Shown piece after piece: positions 24,641 to 33,332 of a stretch of DNA of 64,000 bases. The stretch's first letter is position 1. Each line of letters starts with the position of its first letter. Source of the DNA: Treponema sp. (lineage in GTDB: Bacteria; Spirochaetota; Spirochaetia; Treponematales; Treponemataceae); NCBI GenBank assembly GCA_014804005.1, contig JAAVAP010000013.1:386302-450301 (forward strand). Direction: 5' to 3'. Below the pieces are notes generated by a model. It did not search any database. It was not told the DNA's origin and was given only the letters and a program-made list of their open reading frames with translations. The translations under genes were made by a program, and so were the position numbers.

Positions 24641-26944
24641 TCAACGTCCGCCAGCGTTTTTCAAAAGAATCGCAAGTTTTCCGCGACGCTTTTTTCTTGC
24701 GATAAAAAACGCAGTCATTACAAAAAGAACCGCAGCCGGCATAAGCAAAAAGTTTATCGCAAGCGTTTTTTGGATTGCCCGCGCCGCTTCTTCCGCGCTC
24801 GTGATTTTGTAAAGCCCTGCGTCGGATACGCCGAAAGAATTCTTTAGTTCCGCCAAATCGTCATCGCCGTTCAATCGCAAAAGTTCCGTTCCCAAAAAAT
24901 TCAAGTTGCGATAGTCGCCCATTTCTCCGCCCGCCATCGCAAGAAGCATGTCGCTTGCGAAATATTGTCCCGAAATCAAAGTCACGCGAGGCGCGGCATT
25001 TTCAAGCGAATTGTAAATTCCTGAAATTTTTCCGTTGATTTTCGCGCCGAGGACGGAAACGCGTTTTTGCGAAAACTCGCCGTTTTCGGGAGCGGCTTTC
25101 GGAATCGTAAACGGATTCGTCTCAAAAAGCGACGCTCCGAAAGTTCCGCGCATGTCAGGAAGAAAAATCCACGATGAGCCGCTCGTGAAAAAAATCGGCT
25201 CGGCGGAATCGCTTGCGACCCGAATCGGGCTTGCCCAAAAAAACTCAAGGCCAGCCGGCGCGTTTTCTTGCGGCAAAAGATTTATCCAAAGCGGATAGTT
25301 CACGTATTTGTATTCGTTTTGGGGATTCTGCGCGTCCTGCGCGGAATAAAAGCTCGCGCGCACGTTCGAAATGTCGGCCGCGAGCGCGAGTTCGAAAGAC
25401 GCGCCCCACTTTTCCAAAACTGGAATGAAAGTGTCGCCCGAATTTTCTGTGATTCCCCAGTCGTCCTCGACGTTCGCGCTGTAAGGCGAAGTCATTATCA
25501 GGGCCGCGCCGCCGCGCAAAATGAAATTCTCGATTGCGGCGGAATCTTCCTGCGAAAGATTTTTCGTTCCGTAAAGGACAAGCGGCGAGGAAGTTTCTGC
25601 TTCCGCCAAAATCCGCGCGTCAAAAATTGGAATTGTTTCAAAGCCTTCGAGATTGAGCCATTGAAGTGAAACCTTGCAATCTTTTTCCAAGTCCAAGTCG
25701 CCGCCGCTCAAAACATACGCCTTTCGGCTCGTCTTGTTCAAAAGAAAATCAATTCGCAAAGCCAAGTCAAATTCAAGCGAGTTCGTGGAGAACGCAAGCG
25801 GAATCACCGCGATTCCCTCAAGATATTCAATCACGATAGCGGAATAAGTGTCGATGAATTCGACGCGGTTGTTTTTCACGCTTTGGATTTGGTAAGGCTG
25901 AACGCCTAGATCCTTGAGATTTTTTTCTTCGCCGCGCCGCGTAGGATCAAGCTCCGTGCAGGAAACGTTTTTGTTTTCGAGCGCGAGCGATTGCAGGAAA
26001 AATCCCACTTCGCGCACTTCAGGATAAAGCGAAAGCAGTTCCGAAGAACGGTAATAAGTTATGCGGATTTTTTCATGGGCGGACGAAATCAAATTCTTCG
26101 TAAAAGGCGAAATCGAAAATTGCTTCGAGCGGCTCAAATCAAAACGCTTGTAGACGCGGCTTGAATCGAGGCTGGCGAAAATCAAAATCAACAGAAAAGT
26201 AAAAGTCGAAAGCGCGTTTTTCTTCGAAAAATAATTTTTTCCTTTGCGAGTTTCCGCCGCGAAAACCGCAAGTTCCAAAAAAAGAATCGCGGAAATCACA
26301 TAGAAAAAAAAGTCGCGCGTGTCCAAAACGCCTTTTCCCGCCGAATCAAAATGCCATGCGAAACTTAAGGAGCGCACCAACGCTGCCGAAAAGTCCGAAA
26401 GCTGCGCGAGAGTCGGAAGGAAATGCGCCAAATTTATCGCAGACAAAGCGAGCGCGGAAAAGAAAAAATATGCCGCGCGATTTTGTACGAGTTCCGACAA
26501 AAAGACGCAAAGCGAAATCGAAGAGAGCGCGAAAAAAATTATCCCGAGGTACGCCGTGAAAAGCGCGCCGAAGTCAACGTCGCCGAAAAAATTCACGCAA
26601 ATCGGAACGAGCGCGGTGGGCGAAATCGCGAGCGCGAAAAAAATCAAAGCCGAAACGATGCGCGAAAAAAACATCTCGCGCGCGGAATAAGGAAGCATCG
26701 TGTCAAGCGCGCGTCCTTTCGTCTCGAGGCAAAGCGACGGAATAAAAACGCTCGCGATGTACGGCATCAAAAGGAAAAATCGGCTCAAAGACGCGCTGCC
26801 CTTTCCTTCGACAAAAAATTGTCCTGCGAAAAAAAATCCCGCTGCGCAAAACACGCAGAAAACAATCGCTGCGATGTAATAGAACGGATTTATTGCGTAG
26901 GAAAAAATTTCTTTTTTAAGGAGAGCGGAAAATTTATTTTTCAT
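24641..26944 (-). CDS. Fused GldF-like ABC-2 permease and GldG-like auxiliary protein
   Basis: The start at 26944 (MKNKFSALLKKEIFSYAINP) has GGAG upstream and overlaps the ATPase stop. Residues 1-240 form an ABC-2 permease with six hydrophobic helices. The rest is a large extracytoplasmic GldG/ABC-transporter auxiliary domain, with features such as EKIRITYYRSSELLSLYP, AYVLSGGDLDLEK and FILRGGAALIMTSPYS, ending in a last TM helix (FLLMPAAVLFVMTAFFIA) and a basic tail. In gliding Bacteroidetes these are separate GldF and GldG proteins; here they are one chain of about 767 residues. Confidence 0.82.
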   Translation of the reverse strand: MKNKFSALLKKEIFSYAINPFYYIAAIVFCVFCAAGFFFAGQFFVEGKGSASLSRFFLLMPYIASVFIPSLCLETKGRALDTMLPYSAREMFFSRIVSALIFFALAISPTALVPICVNFFGDVDFGALFTAYLGIIFFALSSISLCVFLSELVQNRAAYFFFSALALSAINLAHFLPTLAQLSDFSAALVRSLSFAWHFDSAGKGVLDTRDFFFYVISAILFLELAVFAAETRKGKNYFSKKNALSTFTFLLILIFASLDSSRVYKRFDLSRSKQFSISPFTKNLISSAHEKIRITYYRSSELLSLYPEVREVGFFLQSLALENKNVSCTELDPTRRGEEKNLKDLGVQPYQIQSVKNNRVEFIDTYSAIVIEYLEGIAVIPLAFSTNSLEFDLALRIDFLLNKTSRKAYVLSGGDLDLEKDCKVSLQWLNLEGFETIPIFDARILAEAETSSPLVLYGTKNLSQEDSAAIENFILRGGAALIMTSPYSANVEDDWGITENSGDTFIPVLEKWGASFELALAADISNVRASFYSAQDAQNPQNEYKYVNYPLWINLLPQENAPAGLEFFWASPIRVASDSAEPIFFTSGSSWIFLPDMRGTFGASLFETNPFTIPKAAPENGEFSQKRVSVLGAKINGKISGIYNSLENAAPRVTLISGQYFASDMLLAMAGGEMGDYRNLNFLGTELLRLNGDDDLAELKNSFGVSDAGLYKITSAEEAARAIQKTLAINFLLMPAAVLFVMTAFFIARKKRRGKLAILLKNAGGR

Positions 26945-27707
26945 GAGTTTTCTCCATGATTCGGCCTTTCGCGTCTTCCGTAAAAAACAAATACGCTTCT
27001 TCCAAATTTTTCGCACGCGCGTTTTTTACGAGTTCAGAAACAGTTCCGCTCGCGACGATTTTTCCGCCGTTTATTATGAGAATTTCATCCGCCAAATTTT
27101 CCGCCTCTTGGATTATGTGCGTGGAAAAAATTATCGCCGCCGAGGATTTCAGATTTTTTATGAGGACGCGCATTTCGCGGATTTGGCTCGGGTCGAGGCC
27201 TGTCGTCGGCTCGTCCAAAATCAGGATTTCGGGGGCGTGCACGATGGCCTGCGCGAAATTCACGCGCTGCTTGTAGCCGTGGCTCAATGACGCGACTTTT
27301 TGGAAAAGCACATCTTCGAGCGCGCAAAGCTTTATCACGCGCAGAATCGCGCTTTGTATCTCGGATTTTTCCGAGGACTGGATTCGCAATCTCGCCACGT
27401 TCAAAAGAAATTCTTCCACCGTGAAATTGTCGTACAAAAAAGGCTCGTCTCCGACAAAGCCCGTAATCCGCTTCGAATCGGAACTTTTTTCCGCCACGTC
27501 GAAGGTTCTTCCGTCCTGCGCCGTAATAAAAATGTTTCCGCTCGTAGCATAATGTGCGCCCGCAATTGCCTTGAGGAGAGTCGTTTTTCCCGCACCGTTC
27601 GGTCCCAAAAGCACGACGATTTCGCCTTTTTTCGCGCGGAAGGAAATTCCGTCGCACGCAAACTTATTCGAGGAATATGATTTTCGAAAGTCTTTCACCT
27701 CGATCAC
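26934..27707 (-). CDS. ABC transporter ATP-binding protein (GldA-like)
   Basis: This is the energy-coupling ATPase for the fused permease encoded next. It is 257 residues with Walker A GPNGAGKTTLLKAIAG near residue 35, a signature region LSHGYKQRVNFAQAI near residue 144, Walker B EILILDEPTTGLDPSQ near residue 163 and the switch His in STHIIQEAE. The order ATPase-permease/GldG-DUF4340 forms a compact three-gene operon, starting 21 bp after rnz. Confidence 0.92.
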   Translation of the reverse strand: MIEVKDFRKSYSSNKFACDGISFRAKKGEIVVLLGPNGAGKTTLLKAIAGAHYATSGNIFITAQDGRTFDVAEKSSDSKRITGFVGDEPFLYDNFTVEEFLLNVARLRIQSSEKSEIQSAILRVIKLCALEDVLFQKVASLSHGYKQRVNFAQAIVHAPEILILDEPTTGLDPSQIREMRVLIKNLKSSAAIIFSTHIIQEAENLADEILIINGGKIVASGTVSELVKNARAKNLEEAYLFFTEDAKGRIMEKTHEK

Positions 27708-27728
27708 GGAAAAGTCCTTGAATTTTTT

Positions 27729-28655
27729 TCAGTCAACATAGGGAATGTCGATTTTCATTCTGTCGCGAGAAAGAATCGCTTCGGGAAAGACTTCGCGAGC
27801 GTCGGCTTCCAAAGCGAGAAGTTCCCTGTCGGTGTAGCGCGGGCTGTAATGAATCATCGCCATTTTTTTGACGCAGGCATCGCGCGCGATTGTTCCTGCC
27901 TGCCTTGCCGTCATGTGCTTTTTTTCGAGAGCCTGATCCAAAAGGGAATGTTCGAACATCGACTCGCAAATCAAAAGATCCGAACCTTTCACTTCCTGCG
28001 CGATTTCGGGAAAATAAAGCGTGTCGGTAACGTAGCCGAATTTGCGCCCGCTTCTTTTCGCGCCCATCACTTGCTCCGGGCGCACGACGCTTCCGTCTTT
28101 CGCGCGCACTTCTTCCCCGCCCTGAAGCTTCGACCAAAGCGGTCCGCGCGGAACGCCAAGTTCAATTGCGGCATCAGGATTGAACTCGCCCGGGCGGTCG
28201 AACTCTTCAAGGACATAGCCCACGCATGTCTTTGTGTGACGCAATGGAAAGGCGCGGACACGGAATTCCTTTTCCTCGTGAACGACGCACGGAGTGGAAA
28301 TCTCTTTTACAACCACAGGATAATTTATGTACATGTCCAGGACTTTTCGGCTTGTCTCGATATATTCGGCAATTTTCGGCGGACCATAAATGTAAAGCGG
28401 CTCTTTGCGTTCTACTTGCGCGGAAAGCATCATTATTCCGGGAAGCCCCGTAACGTGGTCTGCGTGAGTATGCGAGACGAAAATTGCATTTATCTTTTTC
28501 CACTTGAGATTGAGCCTGCGAAGCGAAACTTGCGTTCCCTCCCCGCCGTCAAACAAAAAAAGGTCGCCGTCTCGCCGCAGCAAAACGCTGGTAAGATGCC
28601 TGTAAGGAAGCGGCATCATGCCTCCGCATCCAAGTATAAACGCTTCCATGTTCAT
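27729..28655 (-). CDS. rnz: Ribonuclease Z
   Basis: RNase Z cuts pre-tRNAs at the 3' end, needed here because tRNA genes lack CCA and are longer transcripts. It is an MBL-fold protein of about 308 residues with HTHADHVTG near residue 61 and the family features FLFDGGEGTQVSLRR, FPLRHTKTCVGYVL and the long exosite insert. The second zinc-site residues lie in ESMFEHSLLDQALEKKHMT and IHYSPRY. The start is one of three close ATGs (28661, 28655, 28649); the first overlaps the FemAB stop (ATGA). Confidence 0.92.
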   Translation of the reverse strand: MNMEAFILGCGGMMPLPYRHLTSVLLRRDGDLFLFDGGEGTQVSLRRLNLKWKKINAIFVSHTHADHVTGLPGIMMLSAQVERKEPLYIYGPPKIAEYIETSRKVLDMYINYPVVVKEISTPCVVHEEKEFRVRAFPLRHTKTCVGYVLEEFDRPGEFNPDAAIELGVPRGPLWSKLQGGEEVRAKDGSVVRPEQVMGAKRSGRKFGYVTDTLYFPEIAQEVKGSDLLICESMFEHSLLDQALEKKHMTARQAGTIARDACVKKMAMIHYSPRYTDRELLALEADAREVFPEAILSRDRMKIDIPYVD

Positions 28656-28657
28656 TT

Positions 28658-29926
28658 TCATCTCCCACGGATTTTCTTCAAAAATTTCTTGTGCCACCAT
28701 GCACGCGCGCGCTCGGCAAGCGAGCAAAATGCATAGATACCTTTCAGCGGAACGTCGAACGTGCCCACGCGATGAACGTTCTTTCCTCCGAAGCCCGTCT
28801 TAAAGAGAAAAAGGCCGTGCATCGGATGTCGCTCGTCGTCGGTGGGAGGAATTCCGTACAAATCATAGTAACGCGCGCCGGCATTCCTCGCATCGCGCAT
28901 CGCAGTCCATTGCAGCAAAAAATTTGGCATGAGATTTCTCTTCGTGTTGCTCGAAGCTCCATAAAGATAGACTCCCTCGCGCTTTGTGACAAGCGTCATT
29001 ATCGCGCCGAGAACATCGCCTTCGTGCCGCGCGATGTAAAGCCAAACAAGCGGAACGTCCATTCCGTCGATTTTTTCGCGAGCCGCCTTTTCAAGCAAGT
29101 CCAAATAATATTGCTTCGAATGAATCGCAATTCCGTCGCGAGCGGAAGTTATCCGATACACTTCATAAAATTCGTCAACTTTTTTTGAAAGATTCGCGAA
29201 AAGATCATCACGCGCCGAAACGGACAAATTGGAATCGGGCGAATTATCACTTGAATCTGAAACGCTAGCCAAAGCTGATTCCGCGCCAACCCTTTCAATC
29301 TCGACACCCTTGCGAGAAGCAAGATTGATATTGTAACGCCACTTGCTTTTCATCGAAGACAAGATTTCCTCTTCGGAACGCTCAAGATTCACGAGCGAAG
29401 TGTCGGGCGGCTGAATGTCAACGCGGGCTTTTTTGAGCGAACGCCCGTTCTTGCCAGCGAAAGCGTTCACCTCGCGAATAAAATCATCGCGAGCCTGAGC
29501 CGAATCAAATTCCAACATGGGATCGAAGCGGACGCAAATCGCATTTTTTGGAAGATGCGGCCGAATCGCAAAGGCAGCTTTTTCAAGCACTTCGCAGAAT
29601 TCGGCGGACACAGAATCCGAGTGGAAAAGCGGATACATCGGAACGTATGCGATGGAAAAAAGTCCTTTCGCGAACGAGCGCACAAGCACGAAGACGCGAG
29701 AAAATCCATTTTCGGCATCTTGCGAAACGCCACCTTTTTCGATTTCGTCCGCAGCGCGAGCGTCAGGAATCCGCGAAATTTCAATGTCCAAAGGAATCAT
29801 TTTCCAGCCGTGCGATGCCTTGAATTCCGCCCAAAATTGCGTTTGCTGGAAATTGGGAAATTCGTCCGTAGCGAAAAAATCAGGGGAATTTGTTTTTCTT
29901 GCATTCACTTCAAAAATTGCGTTCAA
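28658..29926 (-). CDS. FemAB-family peptidoglycan bridge aminoacyltransferase, TTG start
   Basis: FemAB/MurM-type enzymes use aminoacyl-tRNA to add residues to lipid II cross-bridges. The double GNAT fold is visible in FQQTQFWAEFKASHGWK near residue 31 and the second-domain features SSMKSKWRYNINLASRKGVE, FYEVYRITSARDGIAIHSKQ, and YLYGASSNTKRNLMPNFLLQ with the YDLYGIPP strand. The likely start is TTG at 29926, 6 nt after GGAG and just past the stop of the upstream gene, giving 422 residues. A GTG/ATG-type start at 29962 would overlap that gene. A low-complexity Ser/Asp stretch interrupts the second domain. Confidence 0.85.
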   Translation of the reverse strand: MNAIFEVNARKTNSPDFFATDEFPNFQQTQFWAEFKASHGWKMIPLDIEISRIPDARAADEIEKGGVSQDAENGFSRVFVLVRSFAKGLFSIAYVPMYPLFHSDSVSAEFCEVLEKAAFAIRPHLPKNAICVRFDPMLEFDSAQARDDFIREVNAFAGKNGRSLKKARVDIQPPDTSLVNLERSEEEILSSMKSKWRYNINLASRKGVEIERVGAESALASVSDSSDNSPDSNLSVSARDDLFANLSKKVDEFYEVYRITSARDGIAIHSKQYYLDLLEKAAREKIDGMDVPLVWLYIARHEGDVLGAIMTLVTKREGVYLYGASSNTKRNLMPNFLLQWTAMRDARNAGARYYDLYGIPPTDDERHPMHGLFLFKTGFGGKNVHRVGTFDVPLKGIYAFCSLAERARAWWHKKFLKKIRGR

Positions 29927-29927
29927 A

Positions 29928-30302
29928 TCATTCTCCGTGGCTGTTCCAATTGTCGATGTCAAAAAAATTTCCCTTGTAGAAATTTTTTCCGCCGGCAGGT
30001 CGCGCCGTCAAGCGGAATTCCACGCAGCCGTCAGGACAAATTATGGATTTCGTATATTTTCCGTCGCCGCCGACATTCGTCAAATCTCCGCCGCTGCGCA
30101 CGGCTTCCATAATCGGGAAAAGCGCGACCATCGTTTTGGAGCAAATCCCCTGCCCCGCAGCGTTCACGGGACAGCCGTATCCGCAAAAATACTTGTCGCC
30201 AGGCTCTTCACCGTTGCGGCAATAATTTTCCGTGTGCTCGCTTCGGGTAAGGCGCACGACCTCTATCTCGAACTCGTATTCCTCATCATACCACTTTTTC
30301 AT
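29928..30302 (-). CDS. TIGR04076-family protein
   Basis: This is a small protein of 124 residues starting at ATG 30302 with the strong Shine-Dalgarno GGAGGAAAA. The TIGR04076 pattern is present: FEIEVVRLTRSE at the start, CGYGCPVNAAGQGICSKTMV in the middle, and a C-terminal CPDGCVEFRLTARP. The conserved cysteines suggest metal binding, but no function is established. It is co-transcribed with FemAB and rnz. Confidence 0.8.
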   Translation of the reverse strand: MKKWYDEEYEFEIEVVRLTRSEHTENYCRNGEEPGDKYFCGYGCPVNAAGQGICSKTMVALFPIMEAVRSGGDLTNVGGDGKYTKSIICPDGCVEFRLTARPAGGKNFYKGNFFDIDNWNSHGE

Positions 30303-30357
30303 TTTTCCTCCAAATTCATCGCAAGGCAAAGCCCTTTTTTTTCAGAAGCCCCTTACG

Positions 30358-30398
30358 GTAGCGGAACGGTGCAGACGCTACTCCAGCGGAAGCGAAAC
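30358..30398. repeat. Dispersed palindromic element sharing a 16-mer with 59210-59225
   Basis: The hairpin GTAGCG-N12-CGCTAC (30358-30363, 30376-30381) is followed by CCAGCGGAAGCGAAAC (30383-30398). The same 16 bases occur at 59210-59225, also beside a GTAGCGC/GCGCTAC hairpin, so this is a copied element. It fills the 106-bp gap between the GNAT and TIGR04076 genes. Confidence 0.7.
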
Positions 30399-30408
30399 AA
30401 GTCGCGCC

Positions 30409-30903
30409 TCATCGCAAGGAAAGCGACATCGCCTCTTTGTTTTCCGCAAACCCGAGCGATTCGTAAAGAATCCTGCCTTCTTCCGTGGCATCAAGCGTGA
30501 TTTCCGTGGCACCCCGCGCCCTCGCCTCTTCGATCAATCGCGCGACCATTTTTTTGCCGATTCCGCGCCGCCTTGCCTCCGCGCGGACATATACATTCAT
30601 CAAATGCGCGCGCTTTCCAGCGGGATGCTCGAACGTCGGCATAACGTCTATAAAGCAAAGCGATGCCACGCCGATGCACTTTCCGTTTCCGTCAAGCGCG
30701 AACACGGTGGCATGGTCGCCGCAAAGAAAATATTCCCTGCTTTTCGAAACCAAGTCCGCGTCAAAACAAAAACCTTCCGAAAAGCCGTAAACCACGCGAA
30801 GACATTCAAGGCGCATTTCCATGAAAAGCGCCTCGTCGGAACTGCGAGAAAGCCTTATTTCGATTTCCGCGCAATCAGATTTCAAAGCAGAATCATTCGT
30901 CAT
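30409..30903 (-). CDS. GNAT-family N-acetyltransferase
   Basis: This is an acetyl-CoA-dependent transferase of 164 residues from ATG 30903 with GGGAG 5 nt upstream. The GNAT core shows CIGVASLCFIDVMPTFEHPA, the acetyl-CoA-binding VYVRAEARRRGIGKKMVARL near residue 102, and the late YESLGFAENKEAMSL. The substrate cannot be told. It follows metG by 22 bp in the same train. Confidence 0.88.
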   Translation of the reverse strand: MTNDSALKSDCAEIEIRLSRSSDEALFMEMRLECLRVVYGFSEGFCFDADLVSKSREYFLCGDHATVFALDGNGKCIGVASLCFIDVMPTFEHPAGKRAHLMNVYVRAEARRRGIGKKMVARLIEEARARGATEITLDATEEGRILYESLGFAENKEAMSLSLR

Positions 30904-30925
30904 AGCGTCTCCCAAACGAAGCCTG

Positions 30926-33295
30926 CTAGTGCACCGAGCCGTTTCGCGTAAGAGCCGTCTTTACGACATTCCCCGCGCAGGAAAGATTTTTTCCACCGAT
31001 TTGCACGCAGTTTTCAACAACGTTTATTTCGACCTTAAAGAAATCGTCTGCGGAAATGGAATCAGGCTTTGACGAAGGAATTTGATCGCCTTCCAAGACA
31101 ACTTCCGTGCCGGGCGCGGCGGGCGAAGCGTCCAAGACTTCCACACCGTCGCTTCCGTCGGCTTTTTTGTAATCCGCCGCGAGAAGCATTCCACGGCTTT
31201 CGACGCCACGCATCTTGCGCGGAGCGAGATTGTCCGCGATGATGACGGTTTTTCCGAGAAGCTCGTCTTCCCTCAAATACGGAACGAGGCCGCTTTGGAT
31301 AACGCGATCAGTGCCACTTCCGTCGTCGAGATGCTCGATGTAAAGTTTTTCCGCCTGCGGATTGCGCTCAATGCTCACGATTTTCGCGACCTTGAGCCTT
31401 ATCGTCCGCGCGAAAAACGCCGCCTGCTCTTCAAACGGAAGAATTCCCGAATCTTCGGCACTTTCTTTCTTTTTCGCGCCGCCTTGCGCGGAAGAAGAAT
31501 CCTTGGCGGAATTCGACTTTCCGCCGTCCGCATGAGCCTTTTTCCCGGAGAATTTTTCCTTGAAAGCGTCGGAAGTTTTTTTGTCGAGCGGAGTAAAATA
31601 AACTTCCGTCGTGCCCACGCTCTCCAATCCGGAAAGTTTTCCCAAGTCTTCCCAAGAAAGCCCTTCGACATTCTTTCCCGAAAGCGTCTTTTCACGCAGG
31701 GTTTTCCCGAAATACGACATGACTTTCCGCGCGTATTGCGGAAGATACGGCTGGAGCATTATCATGATGTCCTTGATGACATAGCAAAGATTGTAGATGA
31801 GACGCTCCGCCTTTTCAGGCTCGGAAACGCGGGTTTTCCACGGCTCCGCCGCCTGGAACGCCTTGTTGCAAATGTCGGAAATTTCGAATATCTGATGGAA
31901 AGCGTCCTTGAGATTCGCCCATTCCAGATTTTCGGTTATCTTCGCCTCGAGAGCGCGCACCTTCTCCCAAAGCGCCTTGTCCTCCGCGCCATGAGGAATT
32001 TTTCCGCCATAATATTTGTTCACGAAAAGCAGCGTGCGGTTCACCAAATTTCCGAGATTTCCCACCAATTCAGAATTGAGCTTTTCCTGAAAGTCCTTCC
32101 AAGTGAACTGGAAGTCCTGGCGTTCCGGCCGATTGTAGAAAATGTAGAATCGCCATGCGTCGGCAGGAATTCCGCTTTCGACAGCGTCGCTTCCGAACAC
32201 GCCGATGTTGCGGCTTTTCGAGAATTTTCCGTCCTCGTAATTTAGATATTCGGTGGAACTCATGTGGAAGAGTTTCGTCCAGCCGCCCTCCGAATCTTCG
32301 CGCGTCTCGCTTCCAAGCAAAGTGCACGGAAAAATCACGGTGTGGAACGGAATGTTGTCCTTTCCGATGAATTGGAAAAGCTCGACATCGCCTGAAGCCG
32401 CGGAATTTCCTTCTCCGCCGCTCGCTTCCGAACGCCACCAAGATTTCCAGTCGAAGCTTTTGCGTCCCGATGCAGAAAGCTCATCCGCAAGCTGTTTCGT
32501 TATCGAAATGTATCCGATGGGCGCGTTGAACCAAACATAGAAAACTTTGTCCTCGTAGCCCGCGCGAGGAACTGGAATGCCCCACTTGAGGTCGCGAGTG
32601 ATGGCGCGTTCCGCAAGGCCGTCGCGTATCCAAGCCTTGGTGATGTTTATGGCGTTCTCGCTCCAGCGTCCGCGCACGCTCGCATCTTCCATCCATTTTT
32701 CAAGCCTTCCTGCGAGCGCGGGAAGGTCGATGTAAAGGTGTTTCGTTTCGCGCACTTCGGGCTCCGCGCCGCAAATCGTGCATTTCGCGCCCTTCAATTC
32801 CGTAGGATCAATCAACGCGCCGCAAGCGTCGCATTGGTCGCCGCGAGCCTTGTCGCTTCCGCATTTCGGGCACACTCCGCTCACATAGCGATCCGCCAAA
32901 AATCTCTGGCATTTCGGGCAGAAAAGCTGCTTTCCGGTCTTTTCTTTTATGAGATTGTTTTCCTCCAAGCGGCGATACAGCATCTGCGTGATTTCGGTGC
33001 ATTCTTCGTTTGAAGTGCGCCCGAAAATGTCGAAATCTATGGCGAACCATTCGTAGATTTTCCTGTGCTCTTCAAAATAATGGTCGCAAAGCTCGCGCGG
33101 AGAAACTCCGTCTTCCTGCGCCTTAGTTTCCGTCGCAGTGCCATATTCGTCCGTTCCGCAGACATAAAGCGTCTCGTAGCCTCGGCTTCGGCAAAAGCGC
33201 GCGAAAACGTCCGCCGAAAGCATTTGAATGAGATTTCCCAAATGCGGAATGTTGTTCACGTACGGCAGAGCCGAAGTAACAAGTCTTTTTTTCAT
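30926..33295 (-). CDS. metG: Methionyl-tRNA synthetase with C-terminal Trbp111 domain
   Basis: This enzyme charges initiator and elongator tRNA-Met. It is about 789 residues from ATG 33295 with GGAGG upstream. The class I signature appears as PYVNNIPHLGNL at the N-terminus and the KMSKS equivalent as GKFSKSRNIG. The connective peptide has two zinc knuckles (CPKCQRFLADRYVSGVCPKC, CDACGALI with CTICG). A Lys/Ser-rich linker then leads to a C-terminal tRNA-binding OB-fold domain (VKIVSIERNPQAEKLYIEH-like strand, ending VGGKNLSC-like). The full dimer-type architecture is intact. Confidence 0.95.
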   Translation of the reverse strand: MKKRLVTSALPYVNNIPHLGNLIQMLSADVFARFCRSRGYETLYVCGTDEYGTATETKAQEDGVSPRELCDHYFEEHRKIYEWFAIDFDIFGRTSNEECTEITQMLYRRLEENNLIKEKTGKQLFCPKCQRFLADRYVSGVCPKCGSDKARGDQCDACGALIDPTELKGAKCTICGAEPEVRETKHLYIDLPALAGRLEKWMEDASVRGRWSENAINITKAWIRDGLAERAITRDLKWGIPVPRAGYEDKVFYVWFNAPIGYISITKQLADELSASGRKSFDWKSWWRSEASGGEGNSAASGDVELFQFIGKDNIPFHTVIFPCTLLGSETREDSEGGWTKLFHMSSTEYLNYEDGKFSKSRNIGVFGSDAVESGIPADAWRFYIFYNRPERQDFQFTWKDFQEKLNSELVGNLGNLVNRTLLFVNKYYGGKIPHGAEDKALWEKVRALEAKITENLEWANLKDAFHQIFEISDICNKAFQAAEPWKTRVSEPEKAERLIYNLCYVIKDIMIMLQPYLPQYARKVMSYFGKTLREKTLSGKNVEGLSWEDLGKLSGLESVGTTEVYFTPLDKKTSDAFKEKFSGKKAHADGGKSNSAKDSSSAQGGAKKKESAEDSGILPFEEQAAFFARTIRLKVAKIVSIERNPQAEKLYIEHLDDGSGTDRVIQSGLVPYLREDELLGKTVIIADNLAPRKMRGVESRGMLLAADYKKADGSDGVEVLDASPAAPGTEVVLEGDQIPSSKPDSISADDFFKVEINVVENCVQIGGKNLSCAGNVVKTALTRNGSVH

Positions 33296-33332
33296 ATTTC
33301 CTCCCTGTGCCAAACGGCAAAACCATTAAGTG

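Noticed and set aside
31082-32245. 387-codon plus-strand gene inside metG
   Set aside because: Antisense shadow; metG motifs are intact on the minus strand across the whole region.
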